Shown: in pieces, positions 8,772 to 18,483 of the stretch
Layout: each line of letters starts with the position of its first letter
Numbering within the stretch: the stretch's first letter is position 1
Source of the DNA: Polyangiaceae bacterium
GTDB lineage: Bacteria > Myxococcota_A > Polyangia > Polyangiales > Polyangiaceae
Direction of reading: 5' to 3'
Assembly: GCA_025937785.1 (NCBI GenBank)
Contig: JAICQQ010000026.1
Span: 1-60,579, forward strand
DNA length: 60,579 nucleotides
Translations under genes and position numbers: made by a program
The notes under the pieces: generated by a model
Told to the model about the DNA's origin: nothing
Databases searched by the model: none
The model's input: only the letters and a program-made list of their open reading frames with translations

Positions 8772-9692
8772 ATGCCCGAGCGACTCGCCATCGTCATTCC
8801 TACCCGCAATCGAGGCGCTGAGGCTGCCGCCGCTGCTCGTGCGGTCCTCGCCGACCCTCTGGATTTCGAACTGGTTGTCGTTGATCAAAGCACCGACGAG
8901 GCTACGGTCACAGCCCTTGCCGAAGTCGACGACCCGCGGCTTCGAGTCATCCGCTCGAGGCTGAAAGGCGCAAGCAACGCACGCAACGCCGGCGTCAGCG
9001 CGACCCGCGCACCGATCCTTTTGTTCACCGACGACGATTGCCGGCCGGCTCCGGACTGGCCCTCCAAGATGCTGCAAATCTTCGATGGGGGTCCCGAAGT
9101 AGCGCTGGTGTTTGGGAGGGTCCGCCTACCGCCGCTCGAGAATGAAAGTGACTACGCGGCGTCCTTCGAACCGAAGTCGAGAATCCAGACGCGCGTGCCG
9201 CTTCCGGACGAAGACATCGGCATCGGCGCCAACTTCGCCATAAGAAGGCCTGTGCTCGAAGCGCTCGGCGGTTTCGACCCGCTGCTCGGGCCTGGCGCAC
9301 CCTTCTTTCGCGGAGCCGAGGAGACGGACCTATTGATCCGGGCGCTGCATCGAGGACTCACTGTCGTGAATGCAGCAGAAAGTGACGTGCTGCACCTGGG
9401 CATCCGAACGGGCGCCGACGTTCGGCCCCTACACGTCGCCTATCAATTTGCCGTGGGTGCGGCCCTGGGCAAACACGCGCGACTAGGTGGCTGGCGCGCT
9501 TGCGCGGACGTTGGGAGTTGGGTCAGCTTTTACGCAAAGAAACTCGCAGCAGAGGTCATCAGTGGTCAACGACCGAAGCCAGGTGTCCTGGCCTACCTGG
9601 TGAGCGGTGCTATGCTCACGTATCGCTACCGGATTGATCGAAGGTCCCAGGCTTTCGTCGAGCGCAGGCTGTGGCCGCAAGTCCGAGCCTAG
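8772..9692 (+). CDS. GT2 family glycosyltransferase
   Basis: A 306-residue GT-A fold enzyme. It opens with LAIVIPTRNRG, followed by VVVDQSTDEA, SNARNAGVSATRAPILLFTDDDC with the metal-binding DDD, and GGFDPLLGPGAPFFRGAEETDLLIR with the acidic ED-like acceptor region. No transmembrane helix is evident, so it likely acts on a lipid-linked intermediate on the cytoplasmic side. It follows the AT3 gene by 50 bases. It is paralogous to the gene at 29780 (shared VVDQS, RSR and TDDDC motifs). Donor and acceptor are unknown. Confidence 0.82.
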   Translation: MPERLAIVIPTRNRGAEAAAAARAVLADPLDFELVVVDQSTDEATVTALAEVDDPRLRVIRSRLKGASNARNAGVSATRAPILLFTDDDCRPAPDWPSKMLQIFDGGPEVALVFGRVRLPPLENESDYAASFEPKSRIQTRVPLPDEDIGIGANFAIRRPVLEALGGFDPLLGPGAPFFRGAEETDLLIRALHRGLTVVNAAESDVLHLGIRTGADVRPLHVAYQFAVGAALGKHARLGGWRACADVGSWVSFYAKKLAAEVISGQRPKPGVLAYLVSGAMLTYRYRIDRRSQAFVERRLWPQVRA

Positions 9693-9714
9693 CGCGGCCC
9701 CTGGAGTCACCCGG

Positions 9715-10665
9715 CTACTCGAGACGACGACGGAAGTCGGCAATGGTTCGCGTGAGGCCTTCGCGCAGCTCGACCTTTGGCTCGAACCCCAAGAGCTCGC
9801 GCGCACGGCTAATATCCGGTCGACGTTGCTTTGGATCGTCCGCGGGCATGGGATGATACTCGTACTCGCCCGGAGAGTTCGTGAGCTCCTGCACCAGCTT
9901 CGCGAGTTCGGCGATCGTGAACTCCTTCGGGTTGCCCAGGTTCATGGGACCCTCGAGCTTGTCGAGTCTCGCTACGCCCATGAAGCCCTCGACCAAGTCG
10001 TCGACGTAGCAAAAGGATCGTGACTGCTTGCCCTCACCGTAAATGCTCAAGGGCTCGCGGCGCAGTCCCTTAACGATGAAATTCGACACCACGCGCCCGT
10101 CGTTGAACGCCATACGAGGACCGTACGTGTTGAAAATTCGGACGATGCGCGTGTCGACGCCCCAACAGCGCTTGGCGTCGTGCAGTAGCGTTTCGGCGGC
10201 GCGTTTGCCCTCATCGTAGCAGGAGCGCTCCCCCACCGGATTCACATTGCCCCAGTAGTCTTCTCGCTGCGGGTGCACTGTCGGATCGCCGTACACTTCG
10301 GAGGTCGAGCTGTGAATCAGGGTGCACCCTCGACCGCGGGCCATTTCCGTGAGGCGCAACGCGCCCAATACACTAGTGCTCCAGGTGGCGTAGGGGTCGC
10401 TCTGGTAATGCACGGGTGAGGCCGGGCAGGCCATATTGAAGATCAGCTCGGCGTAGACGTTCACCGGCTCGCGGACGTCTCCAGTCTGGAAATGGAAGTG
10501 CGGGTTCCGCATGGCACCTTCCAAGTTGGTCAGGTCGCCGGTCATCAAGTTGTCGAGACCTACGACCTCGAACCCCTCCTTGAGCAAGCGATCGACCAAA
10601 TGTGAACCCAAAAACCCCGCCGCGCCCGCAACGAGTACCGTTTTGCGATGTGAACTCAGTCCCAT
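9715..10665 (-). CDS. uxs: UDP-glucuronate decarboxylase (UDP-xylose synthase)
   Basis: A 316-residue extended SDR that converts UDP-glucuronate to UDP-xylose plus CO2. The NAD site is GAAGFLG (residues 14-20). The UXS marker MACPASPVHYQ near residue 79 and the active site with Ser/Thr at about 121 and Tyr150-x3-Lys154 (CYDEGKR) distinguish it from GalE and RmlB. The ATG at 10665 has AGAGGA just upstream; the open frame runs 94 codons further without conserved sequence. It converges on the GT2 gene with 22 bases between. Its substrate would come from the UDP-glucose dehydrogenase at 21494. Confidence 0.9.
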   Translation of the reverse strand: MGLSSHRKTVLVAGAAGFLGSHLVDRLLKEGFEVVGLDNLMTGDLTNLEGAMRNPHFHFQTGDVREPVNVYAELIFNMACPASPVHYQSDPYATWSTSVLGALRLTEMARGRGCTLIHSSTSEVYGDPTVHPQREDYWGNVNPVGERSCYDEGKRAAETLLHDAKRCWGVDTRIVRIFNTYGPRMAFNDGRVVSNFIVKGLRREPLSIYGEGKQSRSFCYVDDLVEGFMGVARLDKLEGPMNLGNPKEFTIAELAKLVQELTNSPGEYEYHPMPADDPKQRRPDISRARELLGFEPKVELREGLTRTIADFRRRLE

Positions 10666-11551
10666 GCGTCCTCTGCCTGGGTAGGCTCGCAGATCGTTCA
10701 CGGCTTCGCAACTGGACAGAATGTTCGACCAGCCAACCTGTAGGCGCACCTGCCCCCTTCCGCGGGCAATCGATGGATTGCTCAGCTCGCGCAGGAGCTG
10801 GGAGGGGCCTCGATGCCGCACGGCGCTGTCTGCGCGACGGCTGCATCGAGACCGCGATCGCTCGAGAACGCGCCCTCTTGGGGGACTCCTTTGGACTTCG
10901 GCATCCCAGAGAGTGGCGGCCGCTATCGAGGTCACGCCCGTGCGCACGCCAAGCGCGCGTTCTTCCGCGTCAGGCCAGGGTGATGCACTGATGCGCCGTC
11001 GAGCAGGGTAACACCTTCGCGTGTCAGCTCGAGCCTGTCGGGTGACGCCCCTGCTTGCGACCGCGCTTGCCGGCAGCGTGATCGGACTCGATCAGGCGAT
11101 CTGGAAGCGACTCGGGCGCGTCGACGGCGTCCCTGTTGGTCAATTCGGCGTGAACAGGGCTGGCAGTGAAGCGACGCGGCGGCTTTGGGGGTGCGTCGGT
11201 CGCGTTGCGAAATTCGAATGGCGCGCCGCGGCGCCTTGGCACGAACGCTCCTGATCTAGGTGGTGCGTATTGACACGCAAAGGCACGGTATGGAGCGGCC
11301 TTGGGATAGCCCCGAGCTGGCTCGCACACGTTTTCAAGGCCGCGTTCCGCTGACACCCAAAGCGCAGGAAGAGCTGCAAGGTTCGAAGCGAGAAACGATG
11401 CGGGGAACGCCAGGCACCGTCAACCGGCGAGTACACGCACGACGCCGGCTCGTCCGCCTCTGCCGCTGCGGCTCCTGCTTCCAGAGCGAGGCCCTTGGCA
11501 GCAGCAGAAAACGATGGCCCCAGGAGGCACGAAGCCCTAAGCTGCGCTCCC
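10666..11551. other. gene-free stretch of 886 bases
   Basis: Divergent intergenic region between the UXS gene and the GH9 lipoprotein. Several open frames cross it, but none has a recognisable domain, ribosome site or plausible composition. It must hold the promoters of both neighbours; no confident -35/-10 pair was found. The length is unusual for this locus and may hide an RNA or a decayed gene. Confidence 0.45.
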
Positions 11552-13657
11552 ATGGCGGCTTTTCGAAGACGACGTTCTGTACATGCTGCAGCACACCGAC
11601 TTTGCACTGGGGCTGCAGTCGCGTTACTGCTCACTGTCGTCTTCGGCTGTGAGTCGTCGCGATCCAATGGCGGGCCCAAGGTACGGGTCACACCCGACGC
11701 GCCGACAGCTACCACGTTCCAACCCCCCCCTGTGGCAGGACCGAACGAACAGGGCACTGGCATCGCGGACTACCCCACCGTTGCCAGGGTGCCGCCACCT
11801 GTCGCGTTGCCGGCTGGCAAAGGTCTCAGCACGAAGCTTCAGCGCTACATCGTGATCGATCAATTTGGCTATCGTCCTTCCATGACGAAAGTTGCGGTAC
11901 TCGCCAATCCTGTCAACGGCTGGAACGGACGAGACGTGTACGAACCAGGCGCGCAGCTGGAGGTACGCAAATGGTCTGATGGTAGCGTCGCGTGGAAAGG
12001 CCCCGTAGTAGCCTGGAATGGCGGCGCGCTCGATGAAGCCTCAGGCGATCGGGGCGCGTGGTTCGACTTTTCCGTCTTCCGAACACCTGGACTCTACTAC
12101 ATTTTCGATCCCAAGACCTTCGTGCGATCGCACCCCTTCGAGATCGCCGATAACGTCTATCGCAACGCCCTGATAGCGGCGACCAAGATGTACTACTTCA
12201 ACCGGGCCAATTATGAGAAGAAGCCCCCGTACTCCTGCGTCGACAAACGTTGTTGGAGCCTCAAAGCCGACTACCTGGGGCCCGGCCAGGACTCGGAAGC
12301 GCGCAGTATCACGAATCGCGACAACCCCAAGACGCAGCGCGATTTGCGGGGCGGGTGGTGGGACGCTGGTGATACCAACAAGTACGTAACATTCGCTACC
12401 GAGGCCGTGCACGGGCTCTTGACCGCCTACCGAGAGCATCCCGCCGCGTTCACCGATGACTTTCAGATACCCGAGTCAGGCAACGGGCTCCCCGATCTCA
12501 TCGATGAGATCAAGGTCGAACTGGAGTGGTTGAAGCGCATGCAAGCCGACGATCTGGGCGGCGGTGTGCTGATCAAAGTCGGACAGGCGGACCTCACCGC
12601 CGTCGTGCCCGATGAGAGCACGGTGAAGCGCTTCTATTATCCTGCCCCCTGCTCGTCCGCTGCTATCGCGGTCGCTGGTATGTTCGCTCACGCGTCGCTG
12701 GTACTCGGTGCCATCGAGACCGAGCAAGCGTACGCAGAAGACCTCAAAAAGCGAGCCATCGCCGCGTACGCTGACTTCGTCAAGCGTCCCAAATCCGACA
12801 AGTGCGACGATCAGACGATCAAAGCTGGCGATGCGGATTGGACGCTGCCCAGACAAGATCAGATGCAGGTCGTGGCGGCGGTGTTCCTGTTCGCGCTGAC
12901 CGGTGCCAATGAGTATGGCACGGTGGTGCAAGAGGGATTCAAGCGCACGAGGCCGTTCAAAGAGAACCGCTGGTCGGTGTACGAGCCGAGTCAGGGGGAC
13001 GCGCTGCTGTACTACGCTGCACTCCCGAACGCGGACGCGAAAGTGAAGGCTGCGATCCTGGACCGCAAGCGCGACCAGGCCGCCAAGCTCGACATCTACA
13101 AGTTCAAGCCCGAGATCGACCTATACCGCGCCTACATGCGTAGGGATTCTTACCATTGGGGCAGCAATCGCGAGCGCGCCACCGTAGGCAGTACGAACCT
13201 CGACCTAGTCGAGTACAACCTGGTACCCAAAGCCGAGCAACAAACGTACGTCGAACGTGCAGCCGGCATGTTGCATTCGTTCCACGGCGTCAACCCGATG
13301 CAGATCGTTTACTTGACGAACATGTACCCCTTTGGGGCCGAAGAAAGCGTCGACGAAATGTTTCATGCGTGGTTCCGAGACAATCATCCCACCTGGGACA
13401 ATGCGCGCACGTCCAAGTTGGGGCCGGCCCCTGGCTATGTCGTCGGCGGCCCCAACGCACAGTACTGTAAATGGCAAAATGCCAACCAGGCTTGCAAGCA
13501 GTCACCCGTCCGCCAGCAACCCCCGGGAAAGGCGTTCCTCAATTCGAACAAGGGTTGGGAGCCGCAGAGTCCGTTCGACAAGACCTGGGAACTGACCGAA
13601 CCGGGTATATACTATCAAGCCGCCTACGTGAGACTCGTGTCCAAATTCGTGAACTGA
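11552..13657 (+). CDS. GH9 glycoside hydrolase lipoprotein
   Basis: A 701-residue secreted lipoprotein (lipobox TVVFGC, Cys33) with a Pro-rich linker, an N-terminal Ig-like domain (IDQFGYRPSMTKVAVL) typical of CelD-type GH9 enzymes, and a GH9 (alpha/alpha)6 domain. GGWWDAGDTNKYV carries the catalytic-base aspartates (Asp271, Asp274). NGLPDLIDEIKVELEWLKRMQ is the second signature. LTEPGIYYQAAY supplies the general-acid Glu, about residue 683. GH9 enzymes cleave beta-1,4-glucans, and some act on glucosamine or xyloglucan-type polymers. ATG 11552 gives a normal signal peptide; an upstream TTG at 11495 does not. Role inferred: trimming or turnover of the locus polymer. Confidence 0.85.
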   Translation: MAAFRRRRSVHAAAHRLCTGAAVALLLTVVFGCESSRSNGGPKVRVTPDAPTATTFQPPPVAGPNEQGTGIADYPTVARVPPPVALPAGKGLSTKLQRYIVIDQFGYRPSMTKVAVLANPVNGWNGRDVYEPGAQLEVRKWSDGSVAWKGPVVAWNGGALDEASGDRGAWFDFSVFRTPGLYYIFDPKTFVRSHPFEIADNVYRNALIAATKMYYFNRANYEKKPPYSCVDKRCWSLKADYLGPGQDSEARSITNRDNPKTQRDLRGGWWDAGDTNKYVTFATEAVHGLLTAYREHPAAFTDDFQIPESGNGLPDLIDEIKVELEWLKRMQADDLGGGVLIKVGQADLTAVVPDESTVKRFYYPAPCSSAAIAVAGMFAHASLVLGAIETEQAYAEDLKKRAIAAYADFVKRPKSDKCDDQTIKAGDADWTLPRQDQMQVVAAVFLFALTGANEYGTVVQEGFKRTRPFKENRWSVYEPSQGDALLYYAALPNADAKVKAAILDRKRDQAAKLDIYKFKPEIDLYRAYMRRDSYHWGSNRERATVGSTNLDLVEYNLVPKAEQQTYVERAAGMLHSFHGVNPMQIVYLTNMYPFGAEESVDEMFHAWFRDNHPTWDNARTSKLGPAPGYVVGGPNAQYCKWQNANQACKQSPVRQQPPGKAFLNSNKGWEPQSPFDKTWELTEPGIYYQAAYVRLVSKFVN

Positions 13658-14298
13658 TGCGCGCCTACCGGCTACGACTCTCAATGAAAGCAGATGCCCC
13701 ATCCGGAGTTTTCTCCAACCTCCTCGCGCTCGGCACGCGGTTCGCGGTTGCCGCGCGAAAAGAGATCCATCCACTGCTGTCGAAACGCAGCTTGGTCAAC
13801 TTGGTGAGCTTACTCCCGAGCCAATCCTTCACGCGTACGCGGACTGCAATCGTCCGAGCCGCTGGCGTTCACGTCGGCGAGCGGTCACAGGTGCAAGGTC
13901 CGTTTCGAGTCACGGGCGCCGGTTCACCCAGTGACGTCAGCATCGGTGACCACTCTCTCGTCACCGGTCACCTGCACATTGATCTTGGCGCCCCTGTGCG
14001 CATCGGCAGGGGGGTCAGGATCGGCCACGCTGTCACCCTCCTGACTGTGAACCATGAAGTCGGTGAGCCGTATTTGAGGGCAGGGCCGACCATTCATGGC
14101 CCCATCGAGATCGGCGACGGCGCGTGGCTGGCGTCGCGTGTGACGGTCCTGCCGGGAGTCAAAATCGGCGAAGGAGCGATCGTAGGCGCCGGAGCTGTCG
14201 TGGCACGGGACGTCCCACCGCACTGCCTGGTCGCCGGAATTCCGGCGCGCGTGATACGCCAGCTCGACGCGAACGGTTCCAAGCCGTGCTCAGAATGA
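13657..14298 (+). CDS. left-handed beta-helix acyltransferase
   Basis: A 213-residue hexapeptide-repeat enzyme. Imperfect [LIV]-G-x4 repeats start near residue 75 and end in the maltose/galactoside acetyltransferase-type finish GAGAVVARDVPPHCLVAGIPARVIRQ. TVNHEVG contributes the catalytic-type His. It would O- or N-acetylate a sugar in the cytoplasm using acetyl-CoA. Its ATG overlaps the GH9 stop (TGATG), implying translational coupling; an alternative ATG lies at 13684. It converges with the next acyltransferase, the two stops overlapping by 9 bases. Acceptor unknown. Confidence 0.82.
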   Translation: MRAYRLRLSMKADAPSGVFSNLLALGTRFAVAARKEIHPLLSKRSLVNLVSLLPSQSFTRTRTAIVRAAGVHVGERSQVQGPFRVTGAGSPSDVSIGDHSLVTGHLHIDLGAPVRIGRGVRIGHAVTLLTVNHEVGEPYLRAGPTIHGPIEIGDGAWLASRVTVLPGVKIGEGAIVGAGAVVARDVPPHCLVAGIPARVIRQLDANGSKPCSE

Positions 14299-14838
14299 GC
14301 GAATCACCTTGGCTGGCATTCCTGCCACGAGGGTCCGCGGTGGCACGTCTCGTATCACGAGGCTGCCAGCACCGACCACACTTCCGTAGCCGATCGTGAC
14401 CCCACGCAATACCATCGCGCGCGTTCCAATCCAGACATCGCTCTCCAAGATGATGGGCTGGGACGGTGGTCGCTCGAGCCGTCGCTCCGGTTCGAGGCAA
14501 TGGAAGTCGCTGTCCATCATCATCACGTAGGGACCGAGCCGCGAGCGGGCACCGATCCGGATCAGTTTGGTCACACCTATCGAGCAACCAAAGCTCATGA
14601 CGACGCTATCGCCGATGTCGAGCTCTCCCTCTGGTCCTACCTCGATTTGAGAGGTAGCAATGGTCGAAAGCAGCCGGACGCGATCACCGATCCGCATCAC
14701 CCCTTCGTTCTTCACCGCCGGCCTTCCGTAGACGCGGACGCGAGCGCCGACTGAGGTGGCGCAGCGGAAATAGTAGCGCGCCGCCAGTACACTTTTTACG
14801 TTGGTAGCTAGTCCAGAGATGGTCACACGCGCTGGCAC
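14290..14838 (-). CDS. left-handed beta-helix acyltransferase
   Basis: A 182-residue hexapeptide-repeat acyltransferase from GTG 14838, which has GGGAGGAG upstream. The frame stays open to 15123, but that extension is low-complexity and unlike the family. Repeats run through IGDRVRLLST, IGDSVVMSFGCSIG and the DSDFHCL loop, where the His is probably catalytic. It closes with VGAGSLVIRDVPPRTLVAGMPAKVIRSF. It resembles WbbJ/VatD-like acetyltransferases acting on sugar nucleotides or lipid-linked sugars. It is tail-to-tail with the acyltransferase at 13657, and the two may be related in origin. Confidence 0.8.
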   Translation of the reverse strand: MPARVTISGLATNVKSVLAARYYFRCATSVGARVRVYGRPAVKNEGVMRIGDRVRLLSTIATSQIEVGPEGELDIGDSVVMSFGCSIGVTKLIRIGARSRLGPYVMMMDSDFHCLEPERRLERPPSQPIILESDVWIGTRAMVLRGVTIGYGSVVGAGSLVIRDVPPRTLVAGMPAKVIRSF

Positions 14839-15085
14839 TGGTCTTCTCGCTCCTCCCGAGTGATGGGAGCTGCTGACCCCTCCCGTACCACATTCGCGAG
14901 TGGAGAAGTCGTCGATACCACCCGGGAACCATCGATCAGCGGGGAGACGATCGACGCCGCTGAAAGGTGCCCCGATCCGCCCCGGGAAAGCTCGCGCTGC
15001 CGAACTGGAAAACAGCGCCGCGGAAATCGGGAGGACCGGGAAATCGCTTGAGCTCCTTCGGCATTCGCGGCATTCTTTGCTAGCC

Positions 15086-15265
15086 GTGGACAAGTTTTTG
15101 CTGATGTCAGTCATATTCGCCACGGTGCTTTTGCCACGGTGGACATCACGTATTCCGAGTCACCGAACCGGACTGAAGCAGACGATCCAACTGATGCTGC
15201 TGTTCAATCTGCTCTACATGATCGCCGTGCTCAATCTATGGCCGAGGCTGCTGTGGAGTGGCTGA
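15086..15265 (+). CDS. possible small two-helix membrane protein
   Basis: A 59-residue reading from GTG 15086 (or 53 residues from ATG 15104). It has two hydrophobic stretches, FLLMSVIFATVLLPRW and LMLLFNLLYMIAVLNLWP, separated by a basic loop (RIPSHRTGLK). That fits a helical-hairpin membrane peptide lying 72 bases before the co-polymerase gene. No good ribosome site and no recognised family were found. The N-terminal extension of the frame to 14900 is not protein-like. It may be a real small gene of the locus or a chance frame. Confidence 0.4.
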   Translation: MDKFLLMSVIFATVLLPRWTSRIPSHRTGLKQTIQLMLLFNLLYMIAVLNLWPRLLWSG

Positions 15266-15337
15266 CCCCTGGACTAGCTTGAACCATGCCCTCTTTCACG
15301 CCCAAGCTTGTGCTCATCTCTTCCCTCCTGGAATACC

Positions 15338-16882
15338 GTGGAACCAACGAACGTTAGACTAAGCCAACCGGAGTCCCCCCCTCCCGAGCCCAAGGATCTG
15401 ATCGATCTGAAGATCGTCATCGGTTGGGCCAAGCTGTTGCTCTGGTTCATTCGGAAGCGTAAGTGGGTGCCGATTGCGATGGTGATCGTCATGGGCGGCG
15501 CCGCCGTTGGTGCACTCCAGGTGCTTCCCAAAACCTACGAGTGTCAATCGCGACTGCTGGCAAAGCGCAACGAATATCTGTCTCCCGATCGCCGCGGACA
15601 GCTCACCGAAAGTGCCTCGGAGGTGCTCCACCGAAAGGAGACTCTCGCACACATCGTCCAGCAGACGGACCTGGTCAAGGAATGGAAAGCACGCCGCGAA
15701 CCATTGTTCCGCTTGAAGGACCAGATCGTGGCTGCTGTCTTCGCTCCGATGAGCGATACGGACCTTGCCGAGGTCCTGATCGCGATGGTGGACAACAGCA
15801 TGCACGTCGAAGCCGATCAGGAAACGGTCACGATCACGGTCGAATGGCGAGACCCTGAGCTCGCCTTTCGCTTGGTCACCGCTGCTCAGCAAGCTTTTTT
15901 GGAGGAACGTCACGTCCAGGAGATCGGGCTGCTCGCCGAGTCGACGGCAATCTTGGAGGGCCATGCCAGCAAGCTGGAGCAGGAGATCAAGGCATCTATC
16001 GAAAACTTGCGCGGCGTGATCCAAGCCAAGGGGGAAGCGGCCAAGCCCGCGCCGGATGCGGCAGGCCAAGACGCGGGCACGGCGGCAGCCAAGCCCAAGC
16101 CGAAGCCCGTGTTCCGCCCCTTCGAGGCGAAGCCCACCGTCCAGCCCAACGAAGCGGACAAGGCCCGCATCGCCGAGCTCGGCGCCCTGATAGAAGCCAA
16201 GAAAGCGTCGATCGAAGACCTAGCGTCTAGGAAACAACAGAAGGTCGACGATCTCAGCAACAGGTTGAATCAACAGCGCTCGATCTACACGGATGCCCAT
16301 CCGGCGATCGAGGACCTGAAGCGGCAGCTGGCAGTGGCAGATCAAGACCACCCAATGCTCGCAGCGTTGCGGGGCGAGCTGCAAGCACTGGAATCGGAGA
16401 AGGCGTCGCTGCAAAATCAGAGCTTCGGCGCAACGGGGACCTCAACCAGGCCGTCCGGAGCCTACGTCGAGCTCGGTCACCAGGCTCTCGATGACTTGAA
16501 GTCTACACCCGGCATCGATCTCGACGATCCCGAGATCAGGTTTGCGGGTACACAGGTCGGATTCACGATCAGCAAGTATCACAACATCTTGAAGGATATC
16601 GATGGCGCGCGCGTCGACCAAGAGAAAGCCCAGGCTGCCTTCAAGCATCGGTATCGTGTGGTGCATCCGCCCGAGGTACCCAAGAAGCCTATCAAACCCA
16701 ACCCGATCAAGATCGTCCTGGGTGCGCTCCTGGGTGGCCTCTTCGTAGGTATTTTCATTGCGGTCGCCCTCGAGCTTCGTCGAGACCTGATCTACGAACC
16801 CTGGCAGGTCGAAGGCATCTTGCACCTCCCCGTGGTCGCGAACGTAAACCTGATAGGTCCGGGCTCGTCCCGTTCCTCCTGA
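15338..16882 (+). CDS. Wzz/GumC-type polysaccharide co-polymerase (no kinase domain)
   Basis: A 514-residue inner-membrane protein that controls chain length in Wzx/Wzy pathways. The first transmembrane helix (WVPIAMVIVMGGAAVGAL, about 43-60) is followed by a Wzz domain (PKTYECQSRLLAKR), a long periplasmic coiled coil with an Ala/Lys/Pro insert (PKPKPVFRPFEAKP), and the conserved Pro-rich run PPEVPKKPIKPNP. The second helix is IKIVLGALLGGLFVGIFIAVAL. It ends soon after, so the cytoplasmic BY-kinase seen in Wzc is absent. GTG 15338 is chosen over a TTG at 15308. It lies 23 bases before the polymerase gene, likely in one operon. Confidence 0.85.
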   Translation: MEPTNVRLSQPESPPPEPKDLIDLKIVIGWAKLLLWFIRKRKWVPIAMVIVMGGAAVGALQVLPKTYECQSRLLAKRNEYLSPDRRGQLTESASEVLHRKETLAHIVQQTDLVKEWKARREPLFRLKDQIVAAVFAPMSDTDLAEVLIAMVDNSMHVEADQETVTITVEWRDPELAFRLVTAAQQAFLEERHVQEIGLLAESTAILEGHASKLEQEIKASIENLRGVIQAKGEAAKPAPDAAGQDAGTAAAKPKPKPVFRPFEAKPTVQPNEADKARIAELGALIEAKKASIEDLASRKQQKVDDLSNRLNQQRSIYTDAHPAIEDLKRQLAVADQDHPMLAALRGELQALESEKASLQNQSFGATGTSTRPSGAYVELGHQALDDLKSTPGIDLDDPEIRFAGTQVGFTISKYHNILKDIDGARVDQEKAQAAFKHRYRVVHPPEVPKKPIKPNPIKIVLGALLGGLFVGIFIAVALELRRDLIYEPWQVEGILHLPVVANVNLIGPGSSRSS

Positions 16883-16905
16883 GGCGTGGGGGCAAACCCG
16901 GAGTC

Positions 16906-18465
16906 ATGACCGCAACGTCGAGCGAGCGGCCTGGCAGCCTCTTCTACGTCATCGTCAGCGGCGTCGCACTCGCCACGATCGGGCTCGTTCTGCTGGGCAA
17001 TCCTCTACTCGCCGTCGTACCCACGCTGGCGGCAGGCCTGTTGTTTGCGCTCTTCAAGGGGTCGCTTCGAATCCCGATCCTGGCGATGGTCACTGTTGCG
17101 TTCGTCATCGACAATCCGAGCGATCATGGCCCGTGGCAGTCTCCTTTTTACACCCTAGGAGAGCTGCTGCTCATCCAGGTGAAGAAGGTGATCCCGATCG
17201 ATGCACTCGTGCTGACCGGCGTGGATTGCATCCTCATATTGCTCATGAGCATCTACGCCTACCGAAAGGTCAAGGGGCTACCGACGGACTCACACCGTGT
17301 GGTCAAAGCGCCTCCCGCCCTCTTGTTGGCCTGTCTCGTGAGCATCGGCATGTCGCTGTTCTCTCTGGCCTGGGGCATCCTACGCGGGGGCGAGTTTCAA
17401 TGGGCTCAATGGCAACTGTTGAAGATGCTCAGGTTACCGCTGGTAATGCTGGCTTTTGCCGCCTTGTTACCGGGACCGAGCGTCGCACCCACCATCATGC
17501 GCATCATCGTCGGCTCGGCGATGGTGAAGGCCGTCATAGCGATCGCCATTTCTCGCGCCCACCCGACTGCAGACACGATGACGAGTCACCAGGACTCGAT
17601 CCTGTTCGCAACGGCTTCTTGCGCGGTCGCGGTCCACCTGCTGGAAAAGCCGGGACGACGCGCGCTGTTGCTCAACGCACTGATCCAGCCTTTGTTACTT
17701 TACGGGATGGTGGTGAACGATCGGCGCCTGGTTTGGGTCCAGTTAGCCATGAGTCTCGTCATGGTTTTTTATTCGTCGAGCTGGAGCTGGGTCAAGTTTC
17801 GCCTGGTGCGGCTCGTGATAAGCGGGATTCCGATAGCCATGGTGTACCTTGCCGTGGGCTGGCACTCGCCTACCGGCATCTTTCGCCCGGTCGGAACGAT
17901 CAAGTCGATGGCCGATTCCGACGAGGACGGCTCGACCAAGTGGCGAGACCTGGAGAACTACAATCTCTACAAGACCCTGGCTTCGTCACCACTGACCGGA
18001 ACGGGCCTCGGCCATCCGTTTCACGAGGTGATCAAGATGCCCGACGTCACGTCCATCTACCCGCTGGAACCGTACGTTCCGCACAACAATATGCTGGGGC
18101 ACTGGGCATACAACGGTTACGTCGGCTTTAGTGCTTGGTGGATGGTGCTGGTGCTGGTCGCGTACTACGCGCACCGAGCCTACCAAACCGCGCGCGCTCC
18201 ACCGGACAGAATCTTTGCCTTGACCACACTCGCTACCCTCACGACCTATATGTTGCAGGTCTATGGCGACGTCGGGATGTCAGCGTGGCACGGCGTTTTC
18301 ACAGTCGCTACCACGGGCGTCATTACCGCGAAGATCGCAGTCGCCAATGGGGCGCTAGGAGAATCGCTTGCTCCGAGAGACAGCGCCCAGCCCGCATGGC
18401 CCCGGGGTTCCTCGGTGCCGCGCGCCAGACTGAAATCAGCAGCGCCTCAAGGCCGCTCGGCCTAA
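16906..18465 (+). CDS. O-antigen ligase/Wzy-type polymerase
   Basis: A 519-residue polytopic protein with about 12 hydrophobic segments. The large periplasmic loop before the last helices contains PLTGTGLGHPFHEVIKMPD and the YVPHNNMLGHWAYNGYVG element. The (P)HN-x2-L motif and G-x-G-x(G/H)P-like region are hallmarks of the Wzy_C/WaaL family. In this setting it most likely polymerises flipped repeat units. It follows the co-polymerase gene closely (GGAG just before ATG), which supports a Wzy role over a ligase. A basic, low-complexity tail ends the protein. Confidence 0.82.
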   Translation: MTATSSERPGSLFYVIVSGVALATIGLVLLGNPLLAVVPTLAAGLLFALFKGSLRIPILAMVTVAFVIDNPSDHGPWQSPFYTLGELLLIQVKKVIPIDALVLTGVDCILILLMSIYAYRKVKGLPTDSHRVVKAPPALLLACLVSIGMSLFSLAWGILRGGEFQWAQWQLLKMLRLPLVMLAFAALLPGPSVAPTIMRIIVGSAMVKAVIAIAISRAHPTADTMTSHQDSILFATASCAVAVHLLEKPGRRALLLNALIQPLLLYGMVVNDRRLVWVQLAMSLVMVFYSSSWSWVKFRLVRLVISGIPIAMVYLAVGWHSPTGIFRPVGTIKSMADSDEDGSTKWRDLENYNLYKTLASSPLTGTGLGHPFHEVIKMPDVTSIYPLEPYVPHNNMLGHWAYNGYVGFSAWWMVLVLVAYYAHRAYQTARAPPDRIFALTTLATLTTYMLQVYGDVGMSAWHGVFTVATTGVITAKIAVANGALGESLAPRDSAQPAWPRGSSVPRARLKSAAPQGRSA

Positions 18466-18483
18466 GAGGCTGCAGCCAACACG

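Noticed and set aside
10666..10947. 94-codon N-terminal extension of the UDP-glucuronate decarboxylase frame
   Set aside because: Arg/Ser-rich and unlike any UXS; ATG 10665 has a proper AGAGGA site and gives the normal length.
11021..11254. Frame with a GSVIGLDQAIWK segment recalling signal peptidase II
   Set aside because: Only one weak motif, wrong topology, no other LspA blocks and an Arg-rich remainder.
14839..15123. N-terminal extension of the minus-strand acyltransferase to ATG 15123
   Set aside because: The 95 added residues are low-complexity and not family-like; GTG 14838 follows a GGAGGAG ribosome site.
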